DNA from: Mesorhizobium sp. NZP2077
GTDB lineage: Bacteria > Pseudomonadota > Alphaproteobacteria > Rhizobiales > Rhizobiaceae
Assembly (NCBI RefSeq): GCF_013170805.1
Contig: NZ_CP051293.1
Location: 62,001-126,000, forward strand
Reading direction: 5' to 3'
DNA: 64,000 nucleotides
Shown: piece by piece, positions 1-7,674 of the stretch
How positions within the stretch are numbered: the first letter of the stretch is position 1
Layout: each line of letters starts with the position of its first letter
The notes under the pieces: generated by a model
Told to the model about the DNA's origin: nothing
Seen by the model: only the letters and a program-made list of their open reading frames with translations
The model's database searches: none
Made by a program: the position numbers and the translations under genes

Positions 1-945
1 CCGGGTGACGAGATGGTTGAACTCGGCAAGATCGGTGAGTACGGCGGCCGGATCGGCGCCGGTGTCGTATTGCGTGCGGAATTCGGCGAGCGCTGCCGCC
101 ACATCGCCCTTCATCACATGTTCGAACAGATCGACGATGCGGGCACGGTCGGCCAGGCCCAGCATGGCCCTAACCGCCTCGGCGCTGACGGAGCCGGCGC
201 CGTGCGCGATCGCCTGGTCGAGGATGGAGAGCGAATCGCGAGCGGAGCCTTCCGCCGCGCGCGCAATCATCGCCAGCGCGTCGTCGTCGACCGAAATGCC
301 CTCCTTGCCGGCGATCGAGGAGAGATGCGCGACCAGCGCGCCGGCATCGATGCGTCTGAGGTCAAAACGCTGGCAGCGCGACAGGACGGTGATCGGAACC
401 TTGCGGATTTCAGTGGTGGCGAAGATGAATTTGACGTGCGGAGGTGGTTCCTCCAGCGTTTTCAGCAGGCCGTTGAAGGCCTGTGTCGACAGCATGTGCA
501 CTTCGTCGATGATGTAGACCTTGTAGCGGGCCGAGACCGGCGCGTAGCGCACGCGCTCGATGATGTCCCTGATGTCGTCGATGCCGGTGTGCGAGGCGGC
601 GTCCATCTCGATAACGTCGACATGGCGGCCTTCCATGATCGCCTGGCAATGCTCGCCGAGCACGGCGAGGTCGACCGAAGGCTGGTCCACGGTTGGTGTC
701 TTGTAGTTCAACGCCCGCGCCAGGATGCGCGCCGTGGTGGTCTTGCCGACACCGCGCACGCCGGTCAGCATCCAGGCTTGGGCAATGCGGCCGGTGGCAA
801 AGGCATTGGTGAGGGTGCGCACCATCGGCTCCTGGCCGACGAGCTCGGAAAAATTCGACGGGCGGTATTTGCGCGCCAGCACGCGATAGGCGGCAGCCTT
901 TCCATTCTCCAGGCTTTTCGGCCCCGAATTTCCGGCTTCGCTCAT
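1..945 (-). CDS. dnaX: DNA polymerase III subunit gamma/tau, N-terminal part (truncated by window edge)
   Basis: This is the clamp-loader ATPase of the replicative polymerase, read leftwards and open through base 1, so about 315 N-terminal residues are visible. The AAA+ core is clear: ARKYRP near residue 25, the Walker A motif GVRGVGKTT near 62-70, Walker B with sensor as IDEVHMLS, and the conserved SRCQRFDLRR stretch. Only the last cysteine (EHCQAIMEGRH) of the classical four-cysteine zinc module is kept, which I recall as common in alphaproteobacteria. The start is ATG at 945, preceded by the SRP RNA gene on the same strand, a neighbourhood usual in rhizobia. The C-terminal tau part lies outside the window. 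Identification is firm. Confidence 0.96.
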   Translation of the reverse strand, partial: MSEAGNSGPKSLENGKAAAYRVLARKYRPSNFSELVGQEPMVRTLTNAFATGRIAQAWMLTGVRGVGKTTTARILARALNYKTPTVDQPSVDLAVLGEHCQAIMEGRHVDVIEMDAASHTGIDDIRDIIERVRYAPVSARYKVYIIDEVHMLSTQAFNGLLKTLEEPPPHVKFIFATTEIRKVPITVLSRCQRFDLRRIDAGALVAHLSSIAGKEGISVDDDALAMIARAAEGSARDSLSILDQAIAHGAGSVSAEAVRAMLGLADRARIVDLFEHVMKGDVAAALAEFRTQYDTGADPAAVLTDLAEFNHLVTR

Positions 946-1049
946 TCGCCCGTTAAGCTCCAAAAGGCCGCGCCCAAAGGCGCCGATTCCTGCGCATAGT
1001 CTCGCCCGCGCTGCAATGCGTCGTCAATGTCGCGAGGAGGGCCGATGAG

Positions 1050-1149
1050 GTGGGAGGCTGGAACAATGACCCGTTCCGGGCTCGTTAGGGCTGCTTCCTT
1101 CCGGACCTGACCCGGTTGGCGAGTGGATCGTCCACCACCAACCTCCCGC
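1050..1149 (-). ncRNA. ffs: Signal recognition particle RNA, bacterial small (4.5S) type
   Basis: On the minus strand the near-invariant SRP core GGTCAGGTCCGGAAGGAAGC, followed by AGCC, is present (complement of about 1089-1112). The flanks pair as the long rod expected of the RNA: the 5' arm GGGAGGTTGG (complement of about 1138-1147) can pair with the 3' arm CCAGCCTCCC (complement of 1052-1061). Length is about 97-100 nt, the size of the small bacterial form without an Alu domain. It lies just upstream of dnaX in the same direction. Exact ends are estimated from the terminal pairing. Confidence 0.93.
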
Positions 1150-1301
1150 TATCCATATCGGCAATTGCGCGACGAAATGCAAGTGCGCAGGCAATTTGCT
1201 GCACCAAACCGTGAGTGGAACAATGATTCGCTTGCAGCCCCCGTGCCAGCGCTCTAGCGTTCATGAGTTTGAGGAAACCAAGAAAAGCAAGGGAAACGCC
1301 G

Positions 1302-1721
1302 ATGCTGCCGGGCCTGAAGGCCGGATTCACGCTGGATGCCCGGCTGGAGGCGGACAGCGAGCAGCTGATGTGGCTTGGGCTGTGCGAATTGCGGGTGATG
1401 AACGATCGTCGCTGGCCATGGCTGCTTTTGGTGCCGCAGCGGCCGGGCGCGGAAGAAATCCACGACATGACGCCGCTCGACCAGGCGATGCTGACCTTCG
1501 AGACCAATATGGTGGCGCAGGCGCTGAAGAAAGTCAGCGGCTGCACCAAGATCAACACCGGCGCGCTCGGCAACATCGTGCGCCAATTGCATATCCATAT
1601 CATCGCCCGGTCCGAAGGCGATCCCGGCTGGCCCGGCCCGGTGTGGGGACACGGCCTGCGCGAACCCTATCAGCGTTCCGACCTGCGCCGGTTTGCCGAA
1701 ACGATAAGGGCAGCGCTATAA
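1302..1721 (+). CDS. HIT-family (histidine triad) nucleotide hydrolase-like protein
   Basis: A small protein of about 139 aa with the HIT active-site region near its C terminus, reading RQLHIHIIARSEGD. The canonical motif is H-x-H-x-H-x-x; here the first histidine is glutamine (QLHIHII), while the other two are kept. The following DPGWPGPVWGHG is typical of a bacterial HIT subgroup. Such proteins hydrolyse dinucleoside polyphosphates or nucleoside phosphoramidates, but the substrate here is unknown. I chose ATG 1302 because an AGGGA-like ribosome site precedes it; an upstream in-frame ATG at 1263 has no such site. It is divergent from ffs-dnaX and followed by nudC, another nucleotide hydrolase. 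Confidence 0.85.
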   Translation: MLPGLKAGFTLDARLEADSEQLMWLGLCELRVMNDRRWPWLLLVPQRPGAEEIHDMTPLDQAMLTFETNMVAQALKKVSGCTKINTGALGNIVRQLHIHIIARSEGDPGWPGPVWGHGLREPYQRSDLRRFAETIRAAL

Positions 1722-1792
1722 GCCTTCGCCGGTATCCATCCTAAAAACATGTTCATCCCCAGACATGTCCATCCCAGAGCATCAGAGTCCGC

Positions 1793-2737
1793 ATGAGCTT
1801 CCGCCTGTTTGACGCGCCCCTGCGCGAGCCGAGCCAGTTTGTCGGCTTTGCCGGCAACACGATCGACCGGCAATCCGAGAACCGCGCCGACGATTCGGTC
1901 GAGAAGGCGCTGGCCGATCCGACGACGCGGCTGCTGTTGATGAATGGCGGCCGGTTGCACCTGAAGCTCCACGGGGGCGGCGGCCTCGACCCCTGGTTCG
2001 GCGCCAGCGAGAGCGAGCCCTTCAACCCTTCCTTCGCCGGGGGTATCCTGCTTGGCTTTTCCGAACAGGGGCCTGTGCTGGCGATGCCAGTCGGTATCGA
2101 CGCCGAACAGCTGCCCGAGAGCGTCAAGGCGATCGACTACCGGTCGGTTTACATGCAAGGGCTGATCGACGAAGTGGCGGCCGGCGCGATGGCGCAAGGG
2201 GCCGCCCTGCTTGCCTGGCATGCCAGCCATCCTTTCTGCAGCAAATGCGGCACCGAATCGCAGATGCGGGCCGGCGGCTACAAGCGGCACTGCCCGAATT
2301 GCGGCACCGAGCATTTTCCGCGCACCGACCCGGTGGCGATCATGCTGACGGCGACCCGGGAAAAATGCGTTCTCGGGCGCGGTCGGCATTTCGCGCCGGG
2401 CATGTATTCCGCACTTGCCGGCTTCATCGAGCCGGGTGAGACAATCGAGGCGGCGGTACGCCGCGAAACGCTGGAAGAAGCCGGAATCAGGCTTGGCCGC
2501 GTCGTCTACCATGCCAGCCAGCCCTGGCCGTTCCCCTACTCGCTGATGATCGGCTGCTTCGGCGAACCGCTCAATGAAGACATCCAGGCCGACCTCAACG
2601 AACTGGAAGACTGCCGTTGGTTTGGCCGCGACGAGGTGCGGCTGATGCTGGCGCGGGAGCATCCCGACGATCTCGTCACGCCGCCGAAAGGGGCGATCGC
2701 ACACCACCTCATCCGCGCCTGGGTCGACAGCGAATAG
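1793..2737 (+). CDS. nudC: NAD(+) diphosphatase (NADH pyrophosphatase)
   Basis: Hydrolyses NAD(H) to NMN(H) and AMP, and in E. coli also decaps NAD-RNA. The 314 aa protein has an N-terminal NudC domain; a four-cysteine zinc ribbon (CSKCGTE and CPNCGTEHFPRTDP, near residues 149-172); and a C-terminal Nudix domain with a complete Nudix box (GFIEPGETIEAAVRRETLEE with AGI following, near 209-231). The NudC-specific motif SQPWPFPYS follows the box and separates this family from other Nudix enzymes. Length fits the alphaproteobacterial family. It lies 71 bp after the HIT gene, so the two may be co-transcribed. Confidence 0.95.
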   Translation: MSFRLFDAPLREPSQFVGFAGNTIDRQSENRADDSVEKALADPTTRLLLMNGGRLHLKLHGGGGLDPWFGASESEPFNPSFAGGILLGFSEQGPVLAMPVGIDAEQLPESVKAIDYRSVYMQGLIDEVAAGAMAQGAALLAWHASHPFCSKCGTESQMRAGGYKRHCPNCGTEHFPRTDPVAIMLTATREKCVLGRGRHFAPGMYSALAGFIEPGETIEAAVRRETLEEAGIRLGRVVYHASQPWPFPYSLMIGCFGEPLNEDIQADLNELEDCRWFGRDEVRLMLAREHPDDLVTPPKGAIAHHLIRAWVDSE

Positions 2738-2765
2738 ATACTGAAAGTCATTGCAGGAGAGACAA

Positions 2766-3071
2766 ATGATCCGTCACACCGTCGTCTTCACGCTGAAGCA
2801 CCCGCCGCACTCGCTCGACGAAAAGCGGTTCCTCGTCGACGCCAAGAAGATCCTCACCGCGATCAAGGGCGTCACGCATTTCGAGCAATTGCGGCAGATC
2901 AGCCCCAAGAACGACTATCAGTTCGGCTTCTCGATGGAGTTCGCCGACCAGGCCGCCTACACCAGATACAACGACCATCCGGACCATGTCGCCTTCGTGC
3001 GTGACCGCTGGGTGCCGGAGGTCGAGAAATTTCTCGAGATCGATTACGTGCCGCTGGGCTCGGTGGTTTAG
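2766..3071 (+). CDS. Dabb-family (stress-responsive A/B barrel) protein
   Basis: A 101 aa ferredoxin-like A/B barrel protein beginning MIRHTVVFTLKHPP, the typical opening strand of Dabb proteins. Family members are small dimers, some with lyase or cyclase activity and many induced by stress; no catalytic function can be assigned. ATG 2766 is chosen because the ribosome site CAGGAGAGA lies just upstream; an in-frame TTG at 2751 would place that site inside the gene. It is 28 bp downstream of nudC and probably in the same transcript. A palindromic intergenic repeat starts at its stop codon. Confidence 0.85.
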   Translation: MIRHTVVFTLKHPPHSLDEKRFLVDAKKILTAIKGVTHFEQLRQISPKNDYQFGFSMEFADQAAYTRYNDHPDHVAFVRDRWVPEVEKFLEIDYVPLGSVV

Positions 3072-3119
3072 AGCATGATCCCGAAATGTGGAAACCGGTT
3101 TTCGGAAGAGCTCATGCTC
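3071..3119. repeat. Palindromic intergenic repeat, type A
   Basis: A 49-bp imperfect palindrome between the convergent Dabb gene and pheA. The outer arms are GAGCATGA (3071-3078) and TCATGCTC (3112-3119); the inner arms CCGAAA and TTTTCGG flank GGAAACCGG. From memory the pattern resembles a repeat family scattered between rhizobial genes. Its position between two converging genes suggests it may also act as a bidirectional terminator. A shorter relative lies at 46342-46372. Confidence 0.7.
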
Positions 3120-3127
3120 AATAGGAA

Positions 3128-3991
3128 CTAATCCGCGACCTTCCACTGCTCGCGCGACTCGCTGGCCGGATAGACGCCGAGAATCCGCACCTCGCGGGAG
3201 AAGAAGCGCAGTTCCTCCAGCGCCAGCTTGACCAGCGGGTCATCAGGATGACCCTCGATGTCGGCATAGAACAACGTCGCCGTGAAGGCGCCGAGCTGGT
3301 AGCTCTCCAGCTTGGTCATGTTGATGCCGTTGGTGGCGAAGCCGCCCATGGCCTTGTAGAGCGCGGCCGGCACGTTGCGGACGCGGAACATGAAGGTCGT
3401 CATCATCTTGATGTCAGCCGAGGGCCGTTCGGCCAATCGCTTGTCCTTGGTCAGGACGACGAAGCGGGTGACGTTGCTATCGGTGTCCTCGACATTCCTC
3501 TCGATGATGTCGAGCCCGTAGAGCTCGGCGGCGAGCGCCGGGGCGAGCGAGGCCATGGTGCGGTCCTTGAGCCCCGACACCAGCTTCGCAGAGCCCGCTG
3601 TGTCGCCGGCAATCACCGGCTTCCAGCCATTCTTGCGGATGTATTTGCGGCACTGCCCCAGCGCATGGATGTGACTGTGGACGGTCTTGATCTCCTCGCG
3701 TTTGACGCCCGGCAGGACCATCAGCTGGAAGTGGATCGGCAGGAAATACTCGCCGACAATGTGGAGCTTCGATTCCGGCAGCAGATGATGGATGTCGGCG
3801 ACGCGCCCGGCGATGGTGTTCTCGATCGGGATCATGGCGAGGTCGGCCTTGTTGGTCTCGACCGCGTTGAAGGCATCCTCGAAGGTCGGGCACGGCAACG
3901 GCTCCATCGACGGGAACATGTTGCGGCTGGCGGTGTCGGAATTGGCGCCCGGCTCGCCCTGGAAGGATATTCTGTTGGTCTTTTCAGGCAT
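3128..3991 (-). CDS. pheA: Prephenate dehydratase
   Basis: Converts prephenate to phenylpyruvate in phenylalanine synthesis. The 287 aa protein is monofunctional, with no chorismate mutase domain. The periplasmic-binding-like catalytic lobes run from ISFQGEPGANSD to the conserved threonine motif SNVTRFVVL, and a C-terminal ACT domain spans about residues 200-280. The regulatory ESRP motif of many ACT domains is replaced by LESYQLG, a form I recall from other rhizobia. I start at ATG 3991; a TTG at 4009 would add six residues. kdsB follows upstream on the same strand only about 35 bp away, so the two are likely co-transcribed. Confidence 0.93.
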   Translation of the reverse strand: MPEKTNRISFQGEPGANSDTASRNMFPSMEPLPCPTFEDAFNAVETNKADLAMIPIENTIAGRVADIHHLLPESKLHIVGEYFLPIHFQLMVLPGVKREEIKTVHSHIHALGQCRKYIRKNGWKPVIAGDTAGSAKLVSGLKDRTMASLAPALAAELYGLDIIERNVEDTDSNVTRFVVLTKDKRLAERPSADIKMMTTFMFRVRNVPAALYKAMGGFATNGINMTKLESYQLGAFTATLFYADIEGHPDDPLVKLALEELRFFSREVRILGVYPASESREQWKVAD

Positions 3992-4026
3992 GGCCGGGTC
4001 TCGATTCAAGGGGTCGAAGGGGTTTC

Positions 4027-4755
4027 TCAGTTTGAAAGGATGGTTCGGGCGCGCTCAAGGTCTTCCGGCGTGTCGACGCCGAGAGGCAGCGACTGGACGA
4101 TCTCGGCGTCGATGCGCATACCGGCTTCCAGCGCCCGCAACTGCTCCAGCCGCTCGCGGCGTTCGAGCGGCGACGGCTTCAACGCGACGAAGCGCTCGAG
4201 TGCCGAGCGGCGATAGGCATAGAGGCCGACATGGTGATAGAGCGGCCCCTCGCCCCAAGGTGCTGTGGCGCGGGTGAAATAGAGGGCTCGCAGCCGCGTC
4301 GCCGATAGCGGCGAACCAACGATCTTGACGACGTTGGAATTGGTCCTTTCCTCCTCGCGGACGATCTCGACGCCGAGCGTGGCGATATCCACGGCTGCGT
4401 CCTCGAACGGCCTGAGCGAGGCGGCAATGATGCCGGGATCGATGGTCGGCAGGTCGCCCTGGACATTGACGATCGTTTCGACCTTGCCGCCGGGATCGAG
4501 CGCGAGCAGCGCCTCGTGGATGCGATCGGAACCCGACTCGTGGTCGATGCGCGTCATCACCGCCTCGAACCCATGCGCGCGCACCGCTTCGGCGACGCTT
4601 TGCGTGTCGGTCGCCACCACCACGCGGCCGAGGCCGGCTTCCGCCGCGCGGCGCGCGACATGAACGATCATCGGCGCGCCTGATATGTCGGCCAGCGGCT
4701 TGCCCGGCAGGCGGGTGGAGGCCATGCGGGCCGGGATCAGGATCAGAGTGGACAT
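4027..4755 (-). CDS. kdsB: 3-deoxy-manno-octulosonate cytidylyltransferase (CMP-KDO synthetase)
   Basis: Activates KDO with CTP for lipopolysaccharide inner-core synthesis in the cytoplasm. The nucleotidyltransferase start [16 protein letters not shown] is diagnostic, followed by the substrate-site motif VNVQGDLP and a C-terminal [11 protein letters not shown] typical of KdsB. Starting at ATG 4755 gives 242 aa, matching the family at about 245; an upstream in-frame ATG at 4809 would add 18 unconserved residues. Its 5' region is divergent from the cytochrome c gene, leaving about 194 bp for two promoters. It is followed by pheA. Confidence 0.94.
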   Translation of the reverse strand: MSTLILIPARMASTRLPGKPLADISGAPMIVHVARRAAEAGLGRVVVATDTQSVAEAVRAHGFEAVMTRIDHESGSDRIHEALLALDPGGKVETIVNVQGDLPTIDPGIIAASLRPFEDAAVDIATLGVEIVREEERTNSNVVKIVGSPLSATRLRALYFTRATAPWGEGPLYHHVGLYAYRRSALERFVALKPSPLERRERLEQLRALEAGMRIDAEIVQSLPLGVDTPEDLERARTILSN

Positions 4756-4949
4756 CGCTATGGCAAGACGTTCGAAAAGAGGACAAGGAAAAGTGGCAAA
4801 AGGTCTCACTGGCAGCGCCCTTATAGGTGTTGCAACGCCGCAGCAAAAGACCTAGTTTCCGCCCGATTTGACCGGCTCTGGAGGGCAGGTCTCGATACCG
4901 ACGGACGGAGTGGACGGTTCGGTCCGCCGGAAAAGGGAGCAAGGGGCGT

Positions 4950-5630
4950 ATGGATTCCAACGAAGTCAACAAACTGCTCGCCGGATTGCTCGGAACCGTT
5001 TTCGTCGTTTTCTCGGTCGGCCTGGTATCGGACGCGCTGTTTGCCTCTCCGGCCCCGGAAAAGCCCGGCTTCGCCATCGAAGTCACGGAGCCCGCCGAAG
5101 GCGGACCGGCCGCGCCCGCCGCCGAAGCCAAGCCGATCGCCGTTCTGCTGCAGACCGCCAATGTCGAGGCGGGCGCCGCCGTCTTCAAGAAGTGCCAGGC
5201 CTGCCATTCCGGCGAAAAGGGCGGCCCCAACAAGGTCGGCCCCGATTTGTGGGATCTCGTCGACCGCCCCGTCGGCGAGCATGAAGGCTTCGCCTATTCG
5301 GCAGGCATGAAGGAATTTTCCAAGGGCGGCACCGAGAAGTGGACTTACGACAACATCAACCACTTCATCACCTCGCCGAAGAAATTCGTAAAGGGCACGG
5401 CGATGGGCTTCGCCGGCCTGCCCAAGGACGAAGACCGCGCCAACGTGATCGCCTATCTGCGCACGCTGTCGGACAATCCCAAGCCGCTGCCTACGCCTGG
5501 CGCCGCCGCTGACGCCAGCGCGCCCTCCAAGCCGGCCGATGCAGCCGCCCCGGCAAAGCCGGCAGACGGTGCAGCGCCCGCTAAGCCTGCGGCTCCTGCC
5601 GCACCAGCTCCGGCCGCACCGGCCAAATAA
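4950..5630 (+). CDS. Membrane-anchored class I cytochrome c (CycM/c552-like)
   Basis: A mono-haem electron carrier held in the inner membrane by an uncleaved N-terminal helix (about residues 9-30, LLAGLLGTVFVVFSVGLVSD) with the haem domain in the periplasm. The haem site CQACH is at residues 82-86 and the downstream GTAMGFAGL supplies the methionine ligand. An Ala/Pro-rich linker precedes the haem domain, and a low-complexity Ala-Pro-Lys tail of about 45 residues ends the protein. It resembles CycM of Bradyrhizobium, which donates electrons to cytochrome aa3 oxidase. It is divergent from kdsB, and a strong terminator follows. Confidence 0.9.
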   Translation: MDSNEVNKLLAGLLGTVFVVFSVGLVSDALFASPAPEKPGFAIEVTEPAEGGPAAPAAEAKPIAVLLQTANVEAGAAVFKKCQACHSGEKGGPNKVGPDLWDLVDRPVGEHEGFAYSAGMKEFSKGGTEKWTYDNINHFITSPKKFVKGTAMGFAGLPKDEDRANVIAYLRTLSDNPKPLPTPGAAADASAPSKPADAAAPAKPADGAAPAKPAAPAAPAPAAPAK

Positions 5631-5654
5631 CCAATAGCGTCTCGATGACCTTGA

Positions 5655-5679
5655 AAAAGCCGGGTTCTGCCCGGCTTTT
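5655..5679 (+). terminator. Rho-independent-like terminator after the cytochrome c gene
   Basis: A perfect 10-bp stem, AAAAGCCGGG and CCCGGCTTTT, closes a 5-nt loop. The stem ends in a run of four T, as expected of an intrinsic terminator. It lies 25 bp after the stop codon. Confidence 0.85.
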
Positions 5680-5741
5680 CTGTTAGGAAAAACGCATATG
5701 CGGCGACAAAGCCGGCGCATGGCGGTTTTCATGCGCGCCAA

Positions 5742-5768
5742 ATCATCTAGATTGCCCTTCTGGATGAT
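5742..5768. promoter_or_regulatory. Inverted repeat upstream of the yej-type operon
   Basis: ATCATCTAGA (5742-5751) and TCTGGATGAT (5759-5768) are inverted copies with one mismatch around a 7-nt centre. They lie about 30 bp before the first substrate-binding-protein gene, so this may be an operator or a leader hairpin. The partner is unknown. Confidence 0.4.
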
Positions 5769-5796
5769 CTGGCACGCATCGCGAAGAGGATAGTGC

Positions 5797-7674
5797 ATGA
5801 CGGTTGGCCGAACGCTTCTCAAGTCGCTGCTGTCGGCGGCCCTGCTGGTAGCGGGGTTGCAGACGACCCGGGCTGACGAGTGGCGCACCACCTCATCGCT
5901 GATCGGCGACTCCAAATACGGCGACACTTTCCAGCACTACGACTACGTCAACCCGAACGCACCGAAGGGCGGCAATTACAACTCCGTCGTCCAGGGGACA
6001 TTCGACAGCTTCAATCCCTACATCGTGCAAGGAGCGCCGGCCGCCGGCTTCCTGCCGTTCGGCGGCGGCCTGCTCTACGACACGCTTATGGACCAGGCGA
6101 CCGACGAAGGCAGCGTCAGCCATCCGCTGATCGCCGACGCCTACAAATATCCGGCCGACTATTCCTCGGCAACCTACCGGCTGGACCCGCGCGCGAAGTG
6201 GCATGACGGGCAGCCGATCACCGTCGACGACGTGATCTGGTCGTTCCAGGCGCTGAAGGCGAACAGCCCGATGTACAGCCGCTATTTCGAGAACGTCACC
6301 GAGGCGGTGGCGATTTCCGACCGCGAGGTCGAATTCCATTTCAGCCAAAAGGGCAATCGCGAACTGCCCAAGATCCTTGGCGACCTCGTCGTTCTGCCCA
6401 AGCATTGGTGGGAAGGCACCGACGCCAACGGCAAGAAACGCGACATCACCAAGGGGACGCTGGAGCCGCCGCTTGGCTCGGCAGCCTACAAGATTGCCAG
6501 CTTCAAGCCGGGCTCGGAGATCGTCTGGCAGCGCGTGCCCGATTATTGGGGCGCCAAGCTGGCGGTGAAGATCGGGCGCGAGAATTTCGACACCCAGCGC
6601 TTCACCTACATTCTTGACGACAATGCCGCCTGGCAAGCCTTCAAGAAGGGCGGGCTCGACGATATCAAGCCGGAAAACAGCTCGAAGAAGTGGGCGACCT
6701 TTTATGATTTCCCGGCGATCAAGGCTGGCGACGTGATCAAGCAGGAATTCAAGACGACCTCGCCGGAGCCGATGCAGGCCTTCATGCTCAACCAGAGGCG
6801 GCCGCTGTTCAAGGATCGCCTGGTACGCGAGGCACTGACCTATGCGTACGATTTCGAGACGATGAACCGGACGCTGTTCTTCGGCTTCAACACCCGCACC
6901 AGCAGTTACTTCCAGGGCACGGAGCTGGCATCGAGCGGCCTGCCGCAAGGCAAGGAACTGGAAATCCTGGAAAAATACCGCGACAAGCTGCCGCCCGAGC
7001 TTTTCACGCAAGAGTTCAAGCTGGCGGTCTATGACACGCCGCAAGCCGAGCGCAAATACCTGAGGCAGGCGGTCGACCTGTTCGCCAAGGCCGGCTGGGT
7101 GATCAAGGGCGGCAAGATGGTCAACGCCAAGACCGGCGAGCCGTTCAAGTTCGAGATCATCGGCTCGAGTGAAACGGACCAGGTCCTTTCCGGCACCTAC
7201 ATCGCCAATCTGCGCAAAATCGGCGTCGATGCAACGCTGCGCATCATCGACCAGAGCCAATACATCAACCGCGTCAATAATTTCGATTACGACGTCATCA
7301 CCAACGTGCTGCAGCAATCGGAATCGCCCGGCAACGAGCAACGCGATTTCTGGAGTTCGAAGGCAGCTGACACACCGGGATCGCGCAACTATTCCGGCAT
7401 CAAGGATCCGGTCGTCGACGCCCTTGTCGACCGCATCATCTTCGCCACCGACCGCGACGATCTCGTGGCCGTCACCCATGCGCTCGACCGGGTGTTGCTG
7501 TGGAACTATTATGTCGTGCCGCAATACTACCGTGCGGTGGTGTGGCTCGCCTACTGGAACAAGTTCGGGATTCCGGACAAGCAGCCAAGCTACCGCGGCG
7601 CCGATATCGATTCGTGGTGGATCGACACCGAGAAGGAAAAGGCGCTCGCGGCCAAATACAGGAGTGGCGATTGA
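5797..7674 (+). CDS. YejA-like peptide ABC transporter substrate-binding protein (first copy)
   Basis: Periplasmic binding protein of a peptide importer. The 625 aa protein has a Sec signal peptide (about 1-26, ending near TTRADEW) and belongs to the SBP_bac_5 class. Typical signatures are YDTLMDQATDEG, LDPRAKWHDGQPITVDDVIWSF and PPLGSAAYKIASFKPGSEIVWQRVPDYWG. The sequence HYDYVNPNAPKGG near the N terminus marks the YejA / microcin-C-type group. Its stop overlaps the start of the next binding protein (TGATG), so translation is coupled and the genes form one operon with yejB, yejE and yejF homologues. Confidence 0.92.
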   Translation: MTVGRTLLKSLLSAALLVAGLQTTRADEWRTTSSLIGDSKYGDTFQHYDYVNPNAPKGGNYNSVVQGTFDSFNPYIVQGAPAAGFLPFGGGLLYDTLMDQATDEGSVSHPLIADAYKYPADYSSATYRLDPRAKWHDGQPITVDDVIWSFQALKANSPMYSRYFENVTEAVAISDREVEFHFSQKGNRELPKILGDLVVLPKHWWEGTDANGKKRDITKGTLEPPLGSAAYKIASFKPGSEIVWQRVPDYWGAKLAVKIGRENFDTQRFTYILDDNAAWQAFKKGGLDDIKPENSSKKWATFYDFPAIKAGDVIKQEFKTTSPEPMQAFMLNQRRPLFKDRLVREALTYAYDFETMNRTLFFGFNTRTSSYFQGTELASSGLPQGKELEILEKYRDKLPPELFTQEFKLAVYDTPQAERKYLRQAVDLFAKAGWVIKGGKMVNAKTGEPFKFEIIGSSETDQVLSGTYIANLRKIGVDATLRIIDQSQYINRVNNFDYDVITNVLQQSESPGNEQRDFWSSKAADTPGSRNYSGIKDPVVDALVDRIIFATDRDDLVAVTHALDRVLLWNYYVVPQYYRAVVWLAYWNKFGIPDKQPSYRGADIDSWWIDTEKEKALAAKYRSGD